This document shows, piece after piece, positions 9,329-19,400 of a stretch of DNA of 58,691 nt. The notes beneath the pieces are model-generated. The model searched no databases, was not told the origin of the DNA, and saw only the letters and a program-made list of their open reading frames with translations. Both the position numbers and the translations under genes were made by a program. Numbering within the stretch: the first letter of the stretch is position 1; every line of letters begins with the position of its first letter. This stretch comes from an uncultured Acidimicrobiales bacterium (GTDB taxonomy: Bacteria > Actinomycetota > Acidimicrobiia > Acidimicrobiales > SZUA-35), in NCBI GenBank assembly GCA_937922045.1, contig CAKZXA010000062.1:1-58691 (forward strand), read 5' to 3'.

Positions 9329-10527
9329 GCTTTCCCGTTGTGCCGTTGCGGCGCCTGTTCCGAATTGTGAACGGCGGGACACCTAACGGCGATGAGAGAA
9401 ACTGGGGTGGCTCAGTCGAGTGGGCTACGCCAGTAGATCTAGCGAAGCGGAACGGTCGAACGATCAAGAACACCGATCGGCGCCTCACCAAGGTCGGTCT
9501 TGAAACAGGTAGTCGACGTGTCCCACCCCATTCTCTGATTGTGTCCACCCGTGCACCAATCGGCTACGTCGCAGAAAACACCAGTCCGATGGCCTTCAAT
9601 CAGGGCTGTCGTGGTCTGGTTCCAAAGGCTGCCGCCGACACCAGATACTTCCGATATCAGCTAAGTGCTCTCACCGAACAGCTGCAAATGGCTGGGCAAG
9701 GGTCAACCTTTGTCGAGTTGAGTACTGACGGACTCGCTGAAACAGAGATCTGCAGTCCGCTGCTTGAAACTCAGCGGGCGATCGCCGACTACCTCGACAC
9801 CGAAACCGCCCGCATCGACGCCCTCATCACCAAGAAACGCCACCTAATCAAACTCCTCGAAGAGCGCCGGTGGGCGGCTCGTTCCCATGCCATCGGTTGT
9901 GTTCCGTCCGCTCGCTCAGTTCGCCTCCGACATGTGATATCTCGAATTGGGGTGGGAGTTGTGGTGAACCCCTCGTCTTACTTTACGAATGACAGCACCG
10001 GTGTTCCTTTCGTCCACGGCAGCGACATAGCCGATGGGGTGGTCCGCACAAAGGGTCGGAAGCGAATATCACGAGCAGACTCCGACATTCTTTGGAGATC
10101 GCAACTCGAACCTGGGGATGTGCTGGTTGTTCGCGCTGGTTACCCGGGTAGAGCTGCCGTGGTGCCGGATCATCTCGCTGGTGCGAATTGCGCGTCTGTC
10201 CTTATTCTCAAACGCTCCGAAGCCGTCCTGCCGGACTACCTTGCAGCCTTCTTCAACTCCAGTTTGTCGAGGCAACAGATCGAAGCGTGCCAGTACGGCG
10301 CAGCGCAGGAACAGGTGAACGTCGGGCACGTCGTGGACTTCACCATTCCGCTCCCACCGCTCTCCGAACAGAAGCAGATCCTCGCCCGTATCGGAGAAGT
10401 TGATTCGAGGATCACCAAAGTCGAAGAGAAGTCCATTAGGCAGGTTGATCTGCTCATCGAGCACCGGCAAGCCCTCATCACAGCGGCCGTGACCGGAGAC
10501 CTCGAGATCCCAGCAGTCGCAGCATGA
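9325..10527 (+). CDS. hsdS: Type I restriction-modification specificity subunit HsdS
   Basis: 400 residues. GTG start overlaps the hsdM stop (GTGA). There are two target-recognition domains (about 1-150 and 195-340), each followed by a long conserved helix: ETQRAIADYLDTETARIDAL in the middle and LSEQKQILARIGEVDSRITK near the C-terminus. This gives the usual pseudo-dyad that recognises a bipartite DNA site. The first and second TRDs differ in sequence. Codon use in the TRDs is less GC-rich than in hsdM, as often seen for exchanged specificity domains. Confidence 0.93.
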   Translation: MSFPVVPLRRLFRIVNGGTPNGDERNWGGSVEWATPVDLAKRNGRTIKNTDRRLTKVGLETGSRRVPPHSLIVSTRAPIGYVAENTSPMAFNQGCRGLVPKAAADTRYFRYQLSALTEQLQMAGQGSTFVELSTDGLAETEICSPLLETQRAIADYLDTETARIDALITKKRHLIKLLEERRWAARSHAIGCVPSARSVRLRHVISRIGVGVVVNPSSYFTNDSTGVPFVHGSDIADGVVRTKGRKRISRADSDILWRSQLEPGDVLVVRAGYPGRAAVVPDHLAGANCASVLILKRSEAVLPDYLAAFFNSSLSRQQIEACQYGAAQEQVNVGHVVDFTIPLPPLSEQKQILARIGEVDSRITKVEEKSIRQVDLLIEHRQALITAAVTGDLEIPAVAA

Positions 10528-11387
10528 GTCTCCCCTACGTCATTCGCATTCTCGTCACGTCCGGCCACCCGGATGGAGTGCGGGTTGTCGAGAAGTCGAA
10601 TTGGACGGGGCGAGGCGTGGTGTTCGCTCGTACGGATCTGCCATCAGCGGCAGCGGAAGGAACCGACTCACCTGGCGTCTACGTGCTGATTGGTGACGAC
10701 CCTGACGAGACCTTCGATAAGCAGGTCTACATCGGGCAGGGCGAGGACGTTGCCAAGCGGTTGAAGGCCCACCAGCAGGATGACTCGAAGGACTTCTGGA
10801 CCGACACAGCCGTCTTCGTCTCAGCCAGCGCATCGCTGAACCGAGCACACATTCTTCACCTGGAGTCACGACTGGTCGAACTGGCACACGATGCTCGGCG
10901 TGCCCGTGTCGCTAACGGCAATCGACCGACCCGGCCGTCTCTTACCGCATCGGATGAAGCTGAGGCCGAAGGGTTCCTTTCTGAGATGCTGGCCATCTTT
11001 CCGGTGTTGGGCGTCGACGCATTCGTCCGGCCGACACCCACCACTTCCGCCGAGCGTCGGTATGACCTCAAAGGCCCGGATGCCGAAGGGCAGGGTGTCG
11101 AGCGCTCCGACGGATTCCTGGTCTTCGCCGGGGCTACTGCCCGGATCGAGGAAGCGCCTTCGCTCAGTCCAAGTTTCGGTCGGATTCGTAGCAGGCTTGC
11201 AGCCAGCGGAACGTTGGTCGAGGAGGGTGGCCGATACCAGCTCAAGGAAGACGTGCTCTTCAAGTCGCCCTCGACGGCCGCCATGGTGTTGCTCGGCCGT
11301 AACGCCAACGGACGGGTCGAGTGGAAAGACGCTGACGGCGTCACCTTGAAGGAGCATCAGACTCAAGCTGCGGAAGCAGTGTCGTGA
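10524..11387 (+). CDS. GIY-YIG nuclease-fold protein with DUF4357 domain
   Basis: 287 residues, overlapping the end of hsdS by 4 bp (ATGA), so it belongs to the hsd operon. A GIY-YIG domain lies at about 48-135: GVY at 51-53, VYIG at 68-71, R79 (AKRLKAH), E114 (LHLESRLVE) and a trailing Asn in NGNRPTRPS. All expected catalytic positions seem present. The C-terminal part (about 190-285) resembles DUF4357, a domain typically found at the C-terminus of such nucleases. Probable role: accessory endonuclease or processing factor of the type I system. A 54-bp gap with its own ribosome-binding site separates it from hsdR. Confidence 0.8.
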   Translation: MSLPYVIRILVTSGHPDGVRVVEKSNWTGRGVVFARTDLPSAAAEGTDSPGVYVLIGDDPDETFDKQVYIGQGEDVAKRLKAHQQDDSKDFWTDTAVFVSASASLNRAHILHLESRLVELAHDARRARVANGNRPTRPSLTASDEAEAEGFLSEMLAIFPVLGVDAFVRPTPTTSAERRYDLKGPDAEGQGVERSDGFLVFAGATARIEEAPSLSPSFGRIRSRLAASGTLVEEGGRYQLKEDVLFKSPSTAAMVLLGRNANGRVEWKDADGVTLKEHQTQAAEAVS

Positions 11388-11441
11388 GTGTGACCGTCAA
11401 CCAAATACCACTACCTCCCAACCCGTACCTGTGAGGAACTA

Positions 11442-14400
11442 ATGCCAGGCCCTAAAGAGGAAGACTTCGAAGACACGATTGGCCAGTGGCTGATTGAGCA
11501 CGGTGGCTATACCGGTCCGGTCAAGGTCGGCAACGCTCAGGGCAAGCCGCGGGACTTCGATGCCGAGCGGGGTATCGATACCGCCGAACTGTTCGCCTTC
11601 ATCGGCGCCACCCAGGCCGAAGAGTGGGATCGGCTGATCAAGCTTCACGGTGGCGAGCCAAACAAGGCTCAGAGGAACTTTCTCGACCGAGTAGCGGACG
11701 AACTCGACAAACGAGGCACGATCGATGTGCTCCGGAACGGCGTCGTCGACCTCGGCGTGACCATACGCCTCGCGTACTTCGCTCCGGCACACGGGATCAA
11801 CCCCGACATTCAGAAGCTCTACGAAGCCAACCGACTGACCGTCACCCGGCAACTGCCGTACGACCCACCGTCAACCAAGACGCTCGACCTCTGTCTGTTC
11901 GTCAACGGCCTCCCCGTGGCGACCGCAGAACTCAAGACCCACCTGACCGGCCAGAGCGCCGCCGATGCCGTCAAGCAATACAAGGAGACTCGGGATCCGG
12001 CGAATACCACCCTGGCTCGGCGGGCCGTGGTCCACTTCGCCGTCGATACCGAGGTGGCGTGGATGACCACCCGCCTTGACGGAGCCAACACCCGTTTCCT
12101 GCAGTTCAACCAGGGCCGGAACAACGCAGCCGGCAACCCCGATAACCCCAACGGTCACCGCACCTCCTATCTGTGGGAGACCATCTGGCAGCGAGACACC
12201 TGGCTCGACATTCTCGGCCGGTTCGTACACGTCGAAGCGACCAAGAAAGGCCTTCGCCACCAAGGCCTCACCATCTTCCCCCGCTTCCACCAGTGGGATG
12301 CCGTGATCAAGATGAGCGACCATGCCCGAGCCAACGGCGCAGGAACCAACTATTTGGTGCAGCACTCGGCCGGGTCGGGCAAGTCAAACACCATTGCCTG
12401 GCTAGCCCACCGGCTCTCCAACCTGCACGACGAGCACGACACAAAGGTATTCGACAAGATCATCGTGATCACCGACCGAGTGGTGCTCGACCGACAGCTT
12501 CAAGACACCGTCGCCCAGTTCGAAAAGACCGCTGGTGTGGTCCAGAAGATCGACGAGAACTCCCAGCAACTAGCCGATGCCCTGGCTGGTGAACAAGCCC
12601 GGATCATCATCACCACCATCCAGAAGTTCCCGTTTGTGGTTGAGCAAGTGGCCAAGTTGTCCGACCGGACCTACGCCGTGCTGGCCGACGAGGCCCACTC
12701 GTCGCAATCTGGCGAAACAGCGAAGGACCTCAAGAAGGCCCTCGGCACCGGCACAACCGACGCTGCAGCCGAACTGGCTGCAGCCGAAGCGGCCGAGATC
12801 TCTCTAACCGACGAGCCAGCCAACGAAGTTGAAGATGCCCTAGCGGTAGAAGTTGCGGCCAGAGGCCGCCAAACCAACCTCAGCTTCTTTGCCTTCACGG
12901 CTACGCCCAAAGCGAAAACCCTTGAACTGTTCGGTACCCCCAACCCCAGCAACGGGGTGCACGAAGCGTTCCACCTCTACTCGATGCGCCAAGCCATCGA
13001 AGAGCGCTACATCCATGACGTTCTGGCCAACTACACCACGTACCAGACCTACTGGAAGCTGGAGAAGGCCATCGAGGACGACCCGGAATACGATCCCGGT
13101 CGAGCGAAAGCCGCGATCGCCCGGTTCGTCAGCCTCAACGAACACAACCTGGAACAGAAGTCTGAGATCATCGTCGAGCACTTCCGAGCCAAAGTGGCTC
13201 GTGAGGTCGGGGGTAAGGCAAAGGCCATGGTGGTCACCTCCTCACGGCTTCACGCTCTCCGCTACGGGCTGGCCCTCCGCAAATTCTGCGCCGACAACGG
13301 CATCACCGACGTCGGCGTGCTGGTCGCGTTCTCCGGCACCCTGAACGACCGAGGCATCGACTACACCGAGACTGTGATAAACGGTTTCGGCGAATCACAG
13401 ACCCCGGCCCAGTTCGACACCGACAAGTGGCAAATCATGGTGGTGGCCGAGAAGTACCAGACCGGCTTCGACCAGCCCAAGCTTCACACCATGTACGTCG
13501 ACAAACCACTCAAGGGCTTAGCCGCAGTTCAGACCCTGTCGCGGCTCAACCGACGACACCCCGAGAAAGACTCGACCTTCGTGCTCGACTTCCGCAACGA
13601 GGCCGAAGACATTCGGGAGGCCTTCTCCCCCTGGTACGTGCAGACCGTGGCTCCGCCGACCAGTCCCAACCTCATGTACGACGCCCACCGGGAGCTGGGC
13701 CACTACGACATCATCCGGCCCGACGAAACCGAAGCCTTCGTGCAGGTGTTTCTGGCCGATCCAAAGAACACCGCCCGCATCCACGGAATGCTGGAGCCGG
13801 CCAAGAGTCGGTTCGAGTCTGATCTGGATGAAGACGAGCAGGGCAGGTTCCGAGACGCGCTCAAGAAGTTCGTGAGCGCGTATGGCTACCTCTCCCAGAT
13901 CGCTCCGTTCGGCGACTCAAAGCTGGAGCGCGACTACATCTTCTGCCGCTACCTCGCGCCGTTCATCCGGCCACCGATGGAGTCGATCCCGAGCCTCGAC
14001 GACGAAGTTGCGCTCACCCACCTGGCAACCAAACTCACCTTCGAAGGCGACATCAGCCTGGGCACCGAAGTCGGCGAGGTCAGCGGCCCCGGTGAAATAG
14101 GCATGCGCCCCGGTGTGCCCGATCAGGAGGCGCTATCCGAGATCATCGCCCGGCTCAATGAACGCTACGGCACAGACTTCGACCCGGCCGACCGGCTGAT
14201 CCTCGACGGCATGATCGAGAAGATGGCTGCCCGGCGAGAGGTGCAACAGGCTGCTGTCGCAAATGATCCGGCTGCGTTCCGTAGGACAATGACTGAACCA
14301 TTCCAGGCGGCGATCATCGACCAGATGGATGTCACCCAGGACATCGCCAAGCAATATCTCGACAACACCGAGTTCGCTGGCACAGTCCTCGACGCCTACA

Positions 14401-14987
14401 TGCCGCTGCTGCAAACCAAAGCCAAGGTCGCCCACCAACACCACTGCGATATTCGCGAGCTGCTCGCCCGAGGCGAAGACTCGTGGCTGGAGTTCAAATC
14501 GACGTTCCGGGTTGACTCGACGTCTGGCGAGAAGCACAAGGGGGTGGAGACCGCCGCTCTCAAATCGGTAGCGGCGTTCCTCAACTCCTACGACGGCGGA
14601 ACCTTACTGCTCGGTGTAGCCGAAGACGAGAGCCGTCGTGGTGTTCCCTTCGGCCTGACTCTCGACTATGCCACGGTGACTAAGGATGGCAAGAGCGACG
14701 CCGACCAGTTCGAACTCATGCTCTTTGATGTGATGAAGAACTCGATGGGGCCAGCAGCAATCGCCAACGTCACATCAGAGATCATCACCATCGACGGAGT
14801 CGACGTGTGTCGAGTCCACGTGAAACCCAGCGGTTCCCACGTCAACGCCAACGTCACCATCATCGACAAGAACGGCCAGCACCGAAAAGAAACCAAGTTC
14901 TACGTGCGCATCGGCCCCAGCACCGAAGATTTCACCGGCAAAGACGACGAAAAGCAGAAGTACCTCGCCCAACGCTGGGCAACTTAA
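11442..14987 (+). CDS. hsdR: Type I restriction endonuclease HsdR with C-terminal Schlafen AlbA_2 domain
   Basis: 1181 residues. ATG with GAGGA 6 nt upstream. The PD-(D/E)xK nuclease is D149 ... E163-L-K165 plus the following QY. The SF2 motor has Walker A SAGSGKS (309-315), DEAH (416-419), motif III (FAFTATP) and motif VI (QTLSRLNRRHP). It cleaves DNA after ATP-driven translocation together with HsdM and HsdS. Beyond the normal HsdR end, residues about 1005-1140 form an AlbA_2/Schlafen-type module: SWLEFKS, then AAFLNSYDGGTLLLGV. That domain is found in schlafen proteins and divergent AAA_4 regulators. The fusion is unusual, and its nucleic-acid or nuclease role in HsdR is unknown. The gene ends the operon. 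Confidence 0.93.
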   Translation: MPGPKEEDFEDTIGQWLIEHGGYTGPVKVGNAQGKPRDFDAERGIDTAELFAFIGATQAEEWDRLIKLHGGEPNKAQRNFLDRVADELDKRGTIDVLRNGVVDLGVTIRLAYFAPAHGINPDIQKLYEANRLTVTRQLPYDPPSTKTLDLCLFVNGLPVATAELKTHLTGQSAADAVKQYKETRDPANTTLARRAVVHFAVDTEVAWMTTRLDGANTRFLQFNQGRNNAAGNPDNPNGHRTSYLWETIWQRDTWLDILGRFVHVEATKKGLRHQGLTIFPRFHQWDAVIKMSDHARANGAGTNYLVQHSAGSGKSNTIAWLAHRLSNLHDEHDTKVFDKIIVITDRVVLDRQLQDTVAQFEKTAGVVQKIDENSQQLADALAGEQARIIITTIQKFPFVVEQVAKLSDRTYAVLADEAHSSQSGETAKDLKKALGTGTTDAAAELAAAEAAEISLTDEPANEVEDALAVEVAARGRQTNLSFFAFTATPKAKTLELFGTPNPSNGVHEAFHLYSMRQAIEERYIHDVLANYTTYQTYWKLEKAIEDDPEYDPGRAKAAIARFVSLNEHNLEQKSEIIVEHFRAKVAREVGGKAKAMVVTSSRLHALRYGLALRKFCADNGITDVGVLVAFSGTLNDRGIDYTETVINGFGESQTPAQFDTDKWQIMVVAEKYQTGFDQPKLHTMYVDKPLKGLAAVQTLSRLNRRHPEKDSTFVLDFRNEAEDIREAFSPWYVQTVAPPTSPNLMYDAHRELGHYDIIRPDETEAFVQVFLADPKNTARIHGMLEPAKSRFESDLDEDEQGRFRDALKKFVSAYGYLSQIAPFGDSKLERDYIFCRYLAPFIRPPMESIPSLDDEVALTHLATKLTFEGDISLGTEVGEVSGPGEIGMRPGVPDQEALSEIIARLNERYGTDFDPADRLILDGMIEKMAARREVQQAAVANDPAAFRRTMTEPFQAAIIDQMDVTQDIAKQYLDNTEFAGTVLDAYMPLLQTKAKVAHQHHCDIRELLARGEDSWLEFKSTFRVDSTSGEKHKGVETAALKSVAAFLNSYDGGTLLLGVAEDESRRGVPFGLTLDYATVTKDGKSDADQFELMLFDVMKNSMGPAAIANVTSEIITIDGVDVCRVHVKPSGSHVNANVTIIDKNGQHRKETKFYVRIGPSTEDFTGKDDEKQKYLAQRWAT

Positions 14988-15094
14988 TCGACGCTGGGAC
15001 AATTTCCGCTCAACGAGTATCGAGCACTCTTATCTACAGCTTTCTTGTCGTATTGATACTTCAGTGATGTTGCTCTATTTCCGACAGCACGATT

Positions 15095-16312
15095 ATGGGT
15101 TCGAATCGCCTCGCCATTGATCACCTCGGCCGAGCTCGCTGCTGGAACTGTGGCGGCAACCAGTTTGTCGAAAAAGGTCTTCTGCGGACCAAACCGCTAG
15201 ACCTCCAATCGGTCCACACCACCAAGCGAACCGTGTCATGCGCCAGCTGCAAGAAGCAGAACAACAACAAGTCGACTCAGAACTACAAGGCGCCGGCTTC
15301 CAAACGCGCCGCGCGCAAATCAGGAGCGAACGAACTCGACAGTTCAGCCCCACTAGCACCTGTCCATTTACCGCACTCGAATGCCTCCACAAGCAATCAG
15401 GAAAAGCAAACCTTCTCATCTGATGGCCAGCTCGGAGCGTTACTAGGTGCAGCCAGCCGTCCGCTGAAGGCGGCGCAGAACAGGGGAACTCGGAAGCAGG
15501 TATGGATCTGGGGCGCCGTTGGCTTCACCGCCATAGCCGCTATCGGGTCGCTGGGCAGCGATCCGCTACCACCCCAGCCTCAAGAGCTGGCGTTGACAGC
15601 CACCGAGACCAACGACGTCCAGGCCGAGACCGAGACTCCCGTCGAAACCACCAAACCTCGGAGCAACCAGACAAGCGTGACCGTCGAGCCCGACGACGAT
15701 CAAGAAGAATCCCAACCTACACCGGCCTACGAGGTCATAGTCGCTGAAGAGCTGCCTGGCATCAAGCTCAGTCTTGACGTCATCCTGGCCGACAAACCGA
15801 CTACAGAGGCCTTGGAGGTCATTGCCCGAGAGATCTACGATCACCGGCGGGGCGACCAGTACGACCTTGTCTTCATCGTGCACTACCTGCCAGGCATGGT
15901 GATCGACTCGGGCGGTTGGGCCACGACACACTACAGAGACGGCACACTCTCGGTGAACGTTCGCGGTATCTCTGAAGAGGAGGAGTTGAGCGTTCGCTCG
16001 CAACCGAGCGCTCTGGCCAATGATGACGTTATTGGAACGTGGCACTCGCCAGGGTTCCCGTGGGTCGCAAGAATTGTCGTCGCAAAAACCGCCGACGGCG
16101 TAAAGGTAGAAGAGACCTACGACGATGGAACCTCCAACCTCTACGTAGCCAAAATCAGCAGCGAGGGAGACGGAACACGTATTGATGTAGAAGATGCGGG
16201 ATATTCAGCCGAAACCGATGAACATCTGCTGATCACCACAGACGGCTATCTGGAATGGCGCGACTTCGAAGAAACATTCCACCGCTCCGTTACACCATCT
16301 GAGACGACGTAG
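15095..16312 (+). CDS. Zinc-ribbon single-pass membrane protein of unknown function
   Basis: 405 residues. The N-terminus holds a four-cysteine zinc ribbon (CWNCGG at 16-21 and CASCKK at about 49-54). A basic Lys/Arg linker follows, then one membrane helix at about 134-153 (WIWGAVGFTAIAAIGSL). After a Thr/Glu-rich, low-complexity linker (about 160-210) there is a folded outer domain of ~190 residues. This places the zinc ribbon in the cytoplasm and the C-terminal domain outside. I recognise no family. It lies 107 bp downstream of hsdR on the same strand and convergent with the TIR-helicase gene, so it may be an accessory membrane component of the defence cluster. The start has only a weak ribosome-binding site. 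Confidence 0.65.
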   Translation: MGSNRLAIDHLGRARCWNCGGNQFVEKGLLRTKPLDLQSVHTTKRTVSCASCKKQNNNKSTQNYKAPASKRAARKSGANELDSSAPLAPVHLPHSNASTSNQEKQTFSSDGQLGALLGAASRPLKAAQNRGTRKQVWIWGAVGFTAIAAIGSLGSDPLPPQPQELALTATETNDVQAETETPVETTKPRSNQTSVTVEPDDDQEESQPTPAYEVIVAEELPGIKLSLDVILADKPTTEALEVIAREIYDHRRGDQYDLVFIVHYLPGMVIDSGGWATTHYRDGTLSVNVRGISEEEELSVRSQPSALANDDVIGTWHSPGFPWVARIVVAKTADGVKVEETYDDGTSNLYVAKISSEGDGTRIDVEDAGYSAETDEHLLITTDGYLEWRDFEETFHRSVTPSETT

Positions 16313-16433
16313 CGAACGACACCAGAAGCCAGTGGGTCATTTCTCACGATCCATCGCTCCGCTTCGGGCCGTCCATCCCCGGCACGCTCTCTGGCCACTC
16401 GGTGAGGTCGTTGGGAGCCGAAAGAACGTTCCG

Positions 16434-19400
16434 TCAGTTGATTGCCTGTGCGTAGGTTGCAAGTCGGCCGATCGGGGTAGAAGCCTCGAAAGCAGTTCGG
16501 TCGCCGACAACGATGAACCGGTGTCGCGCCCGTGTCACTGCAACATTGACCAGATGCCGGTCGTTCACGAAACGTTGACGGCCGGGCTTCGCCAAAGGGC
16601 GCAGAACTGGTGAAAACACAATGACAGAGCGTTCGCTGCCCTGGAACGTGTGCACGGTACCCACCGTGACCCCGCTGTCAGCTTCTGCCTTTGCCAACCG
16701 TCTCTTCAACAGCGCACTCTGATCCACAAAAGGTGCGATAATCCCGATGTCGTTGATCCCCTGGCTGGACAGCTCCTGAACGAGTTCGACAATTCGCTCA
16801 GCCTCGGCTTCGTTTACTCTGCCATCCGTACTGGCCCCGTTGTGGCAGTCCACCCAGAAAATGCCGCCGCCCTCATTGTCATCGGCAGTGGTGCAAACAA
16901 CCATGCGGCCGTCATAGAACACGTCGTTGGCGAACTCGGCGATGTGGGGGTGGCATCGGAAATGGCGATCGAGAAAGAGCGGCTTCTCATCGCTGGCAGC
17001 AGCGGCCAGGTCATACAGGGTGGCATCGCCGGTCAACCGCTTGAGGAAAGCTGGGTCGAGGCCAGAGGCGAGACCTAAAAGATGTCGCTCGCTTTCATCG
17101 ACGGTATCGACCATAGGGAGCTGGTGCGGATCACCGACGATCATCGCCCGCCGGGCTCTCGCGAGCAGTGGCGCCGCCGTCGACAGGTGACATTGTGAGG
17201 CCTCATCGATGATGACGAGGTCAATGTCTTCAGGGATCATCTCGAAGTAGCGTCGCGCCGAGTGAAGCGTGGTCGCCCACGCGGGGAGGGCCGCTCTGAC
17301 CACCCTCCCCGTCTCAGGTATCTGACTCTTCCGGCTATCCACGGCACGCTCGAACGCAGCCATACCCTGTCGCGCACTCGACGGGGCTGATGCGTAGCGT
17401 CGACCGAGAACATGCCCTGCTCTCGCTTGCGATACAGCGGCCCGCTGGCTCGAATTCTCGCTCAGCCACGCATCGAGTTGCATCAAAGGCGGAAACCCAC
17501 CAAGACTCGTATCGAGATCGTCGATCATCGCCCACTCGTTCACAAGTTGCGCCAGGAGGGCCGCCACTTCCGGCGTGAAGGAAGATGGTTCGATCTCAAG
17601 TAGTTGACAGAGCTCGACCCGGATCGCCCGCTCTGCTCGCCTCAGCCAAAATCGTTTGATCAGCCGCCAGTTCCGACAAGAGCTGTAGGCGTGCTGAGCG
17701 GCCTGGGCTCTAACCGAAAGGCTTTCAACTACATCGGGGTCCGCCACAATTACAGCCTGAGTGGCGGGGGCGAGACGGTCGAGTATGGCAGCGGTCCGGT
17801 CTTTGGCCCGCTCACTCTGAACCTCAAGAGTTCGGCGATGGTCAGCGAGGTCGTAGACGGGGCGAACCCGCTCGCCGAGCTGATCCCACTCCTGCGACCA
17901 CGTCTCTTCCGAGCCATCTGGGTCGAGGGACCGGAACGGAGCCAACTGGGCTAGAACCGTCTGATCCTTAGCTTTCGACCCACCGACAAGTATTGCGGTC
18001 AGGCCGCAGTCGAGCCTGGCCTTCTCCTGCACGGCCTCGATTGCAGCGTTGTTCGTTGAAGCGATCACGACCGTCTGCCCCGCCTCGACCGCGGCCTGGG
18101 CCGTGTTCACGATGAGCTGCGATTTGCCCGTTCCAGGTGGGCCGGTCACAACGGTAAGTCTTCGCTTCGCTGAGCACTGGCGTGCCTCTTCCTGCGTCAG
18201 AGTCGCCTGGCCGATCGACGGACCAAACGTGATTCGAGGCACCACATCCGCGTCGGGAAGGCGGCCTGCCGCGAGCAATGGGCCCAAGCTGGAGGCGGCG
18301 ATCCGTTCACTTGACCAACTAGAAAGATCGTCATAGTCGGCCCGAAGACTTCGAGTTGCGTTACTTGTTCCCGGTTGAAAGAGGACAGCGGTGTTGTGAA
18401 CCGGACCCTGCCGAGAGCCGTCTAGCATGTCTGGTTTCAAGACGTCGTGGTCCAATCCGTAGTTGTCGAGCGCCGCTCTGATTTCGTCCAGTCCGGTTCG
18501 GTCAGGCCGTGGCCGTGGAAGCTCGCTCGGATCCAAACCCAGGGCTTTAACTGCCGATTGGTTCCAGGAGATCGTCGCATCCAGCGATCGGACAACAAAG
18601 CGGCTGTTGCTCCGCGCCGAGCGCATGATGCCAACCGCCATCATCGCCAACGGCTGGACATCCTCGGCCGCGATCCTGATGAGCGGATAGCCGACGAATA
18701 GCGACGTGGATCGTTGCTCGAGGAGGAACCGAAACAGTTTGGCATTCTCCTCAGTCGTCAGCTTGCCTACTTCGAGGTTTGCGTAGGAGCCAGGCATCGG
18801 CGTAACAACCGGTTCTTGGGATCGAAGATGCAGAACGTGCTCAAGCTCACAGATATTCAATCCGGACCGGTCAGCGCTGGCGACATACCGCTCGAGATAG
18901 CTGATCGATGCCCTGGTTTGGTCGTCAGGTCGATATGGCTCCTGGACCTTGCTCCTCGAAACTTGCAGCCTCCGTTTCTCTCGATATCGGTTTACGCTGC
19001 CGACTGCTTCGATGACCGACCCCGTGCTGGCGAAGACGTCTGTATCCCACTGAACACACGCGATAGGGCCACCCTCGGTCAAAATCGAGAAACGGACATA
19101 TGGTGCGCCCTTTTTGGTGGTGCTGGCGATGATGTCGGTCATCAGTCCGACGACGGTCAGCTGCTCACCATCACCAAAAGCATCAAGCGGGTTCTCATAC
19201 CAGCCAGTACCTACATCCGGCTCGGGCCATCGTCCTCCCGCAATCTCAGCGGCCCGGTGCATGAGCTCAGCAATTGGGATCGAGAGTTCAAGCGAAGAGA
19301 AATCTACGTCCACGGTGTGGAGGTGGGCGAAAGCAACCGGGAGTATGCAGGTGCTCAGCTTTAGTGGCAAGAGCGTTCCTGCCTCCATTGCCAACGCCGC

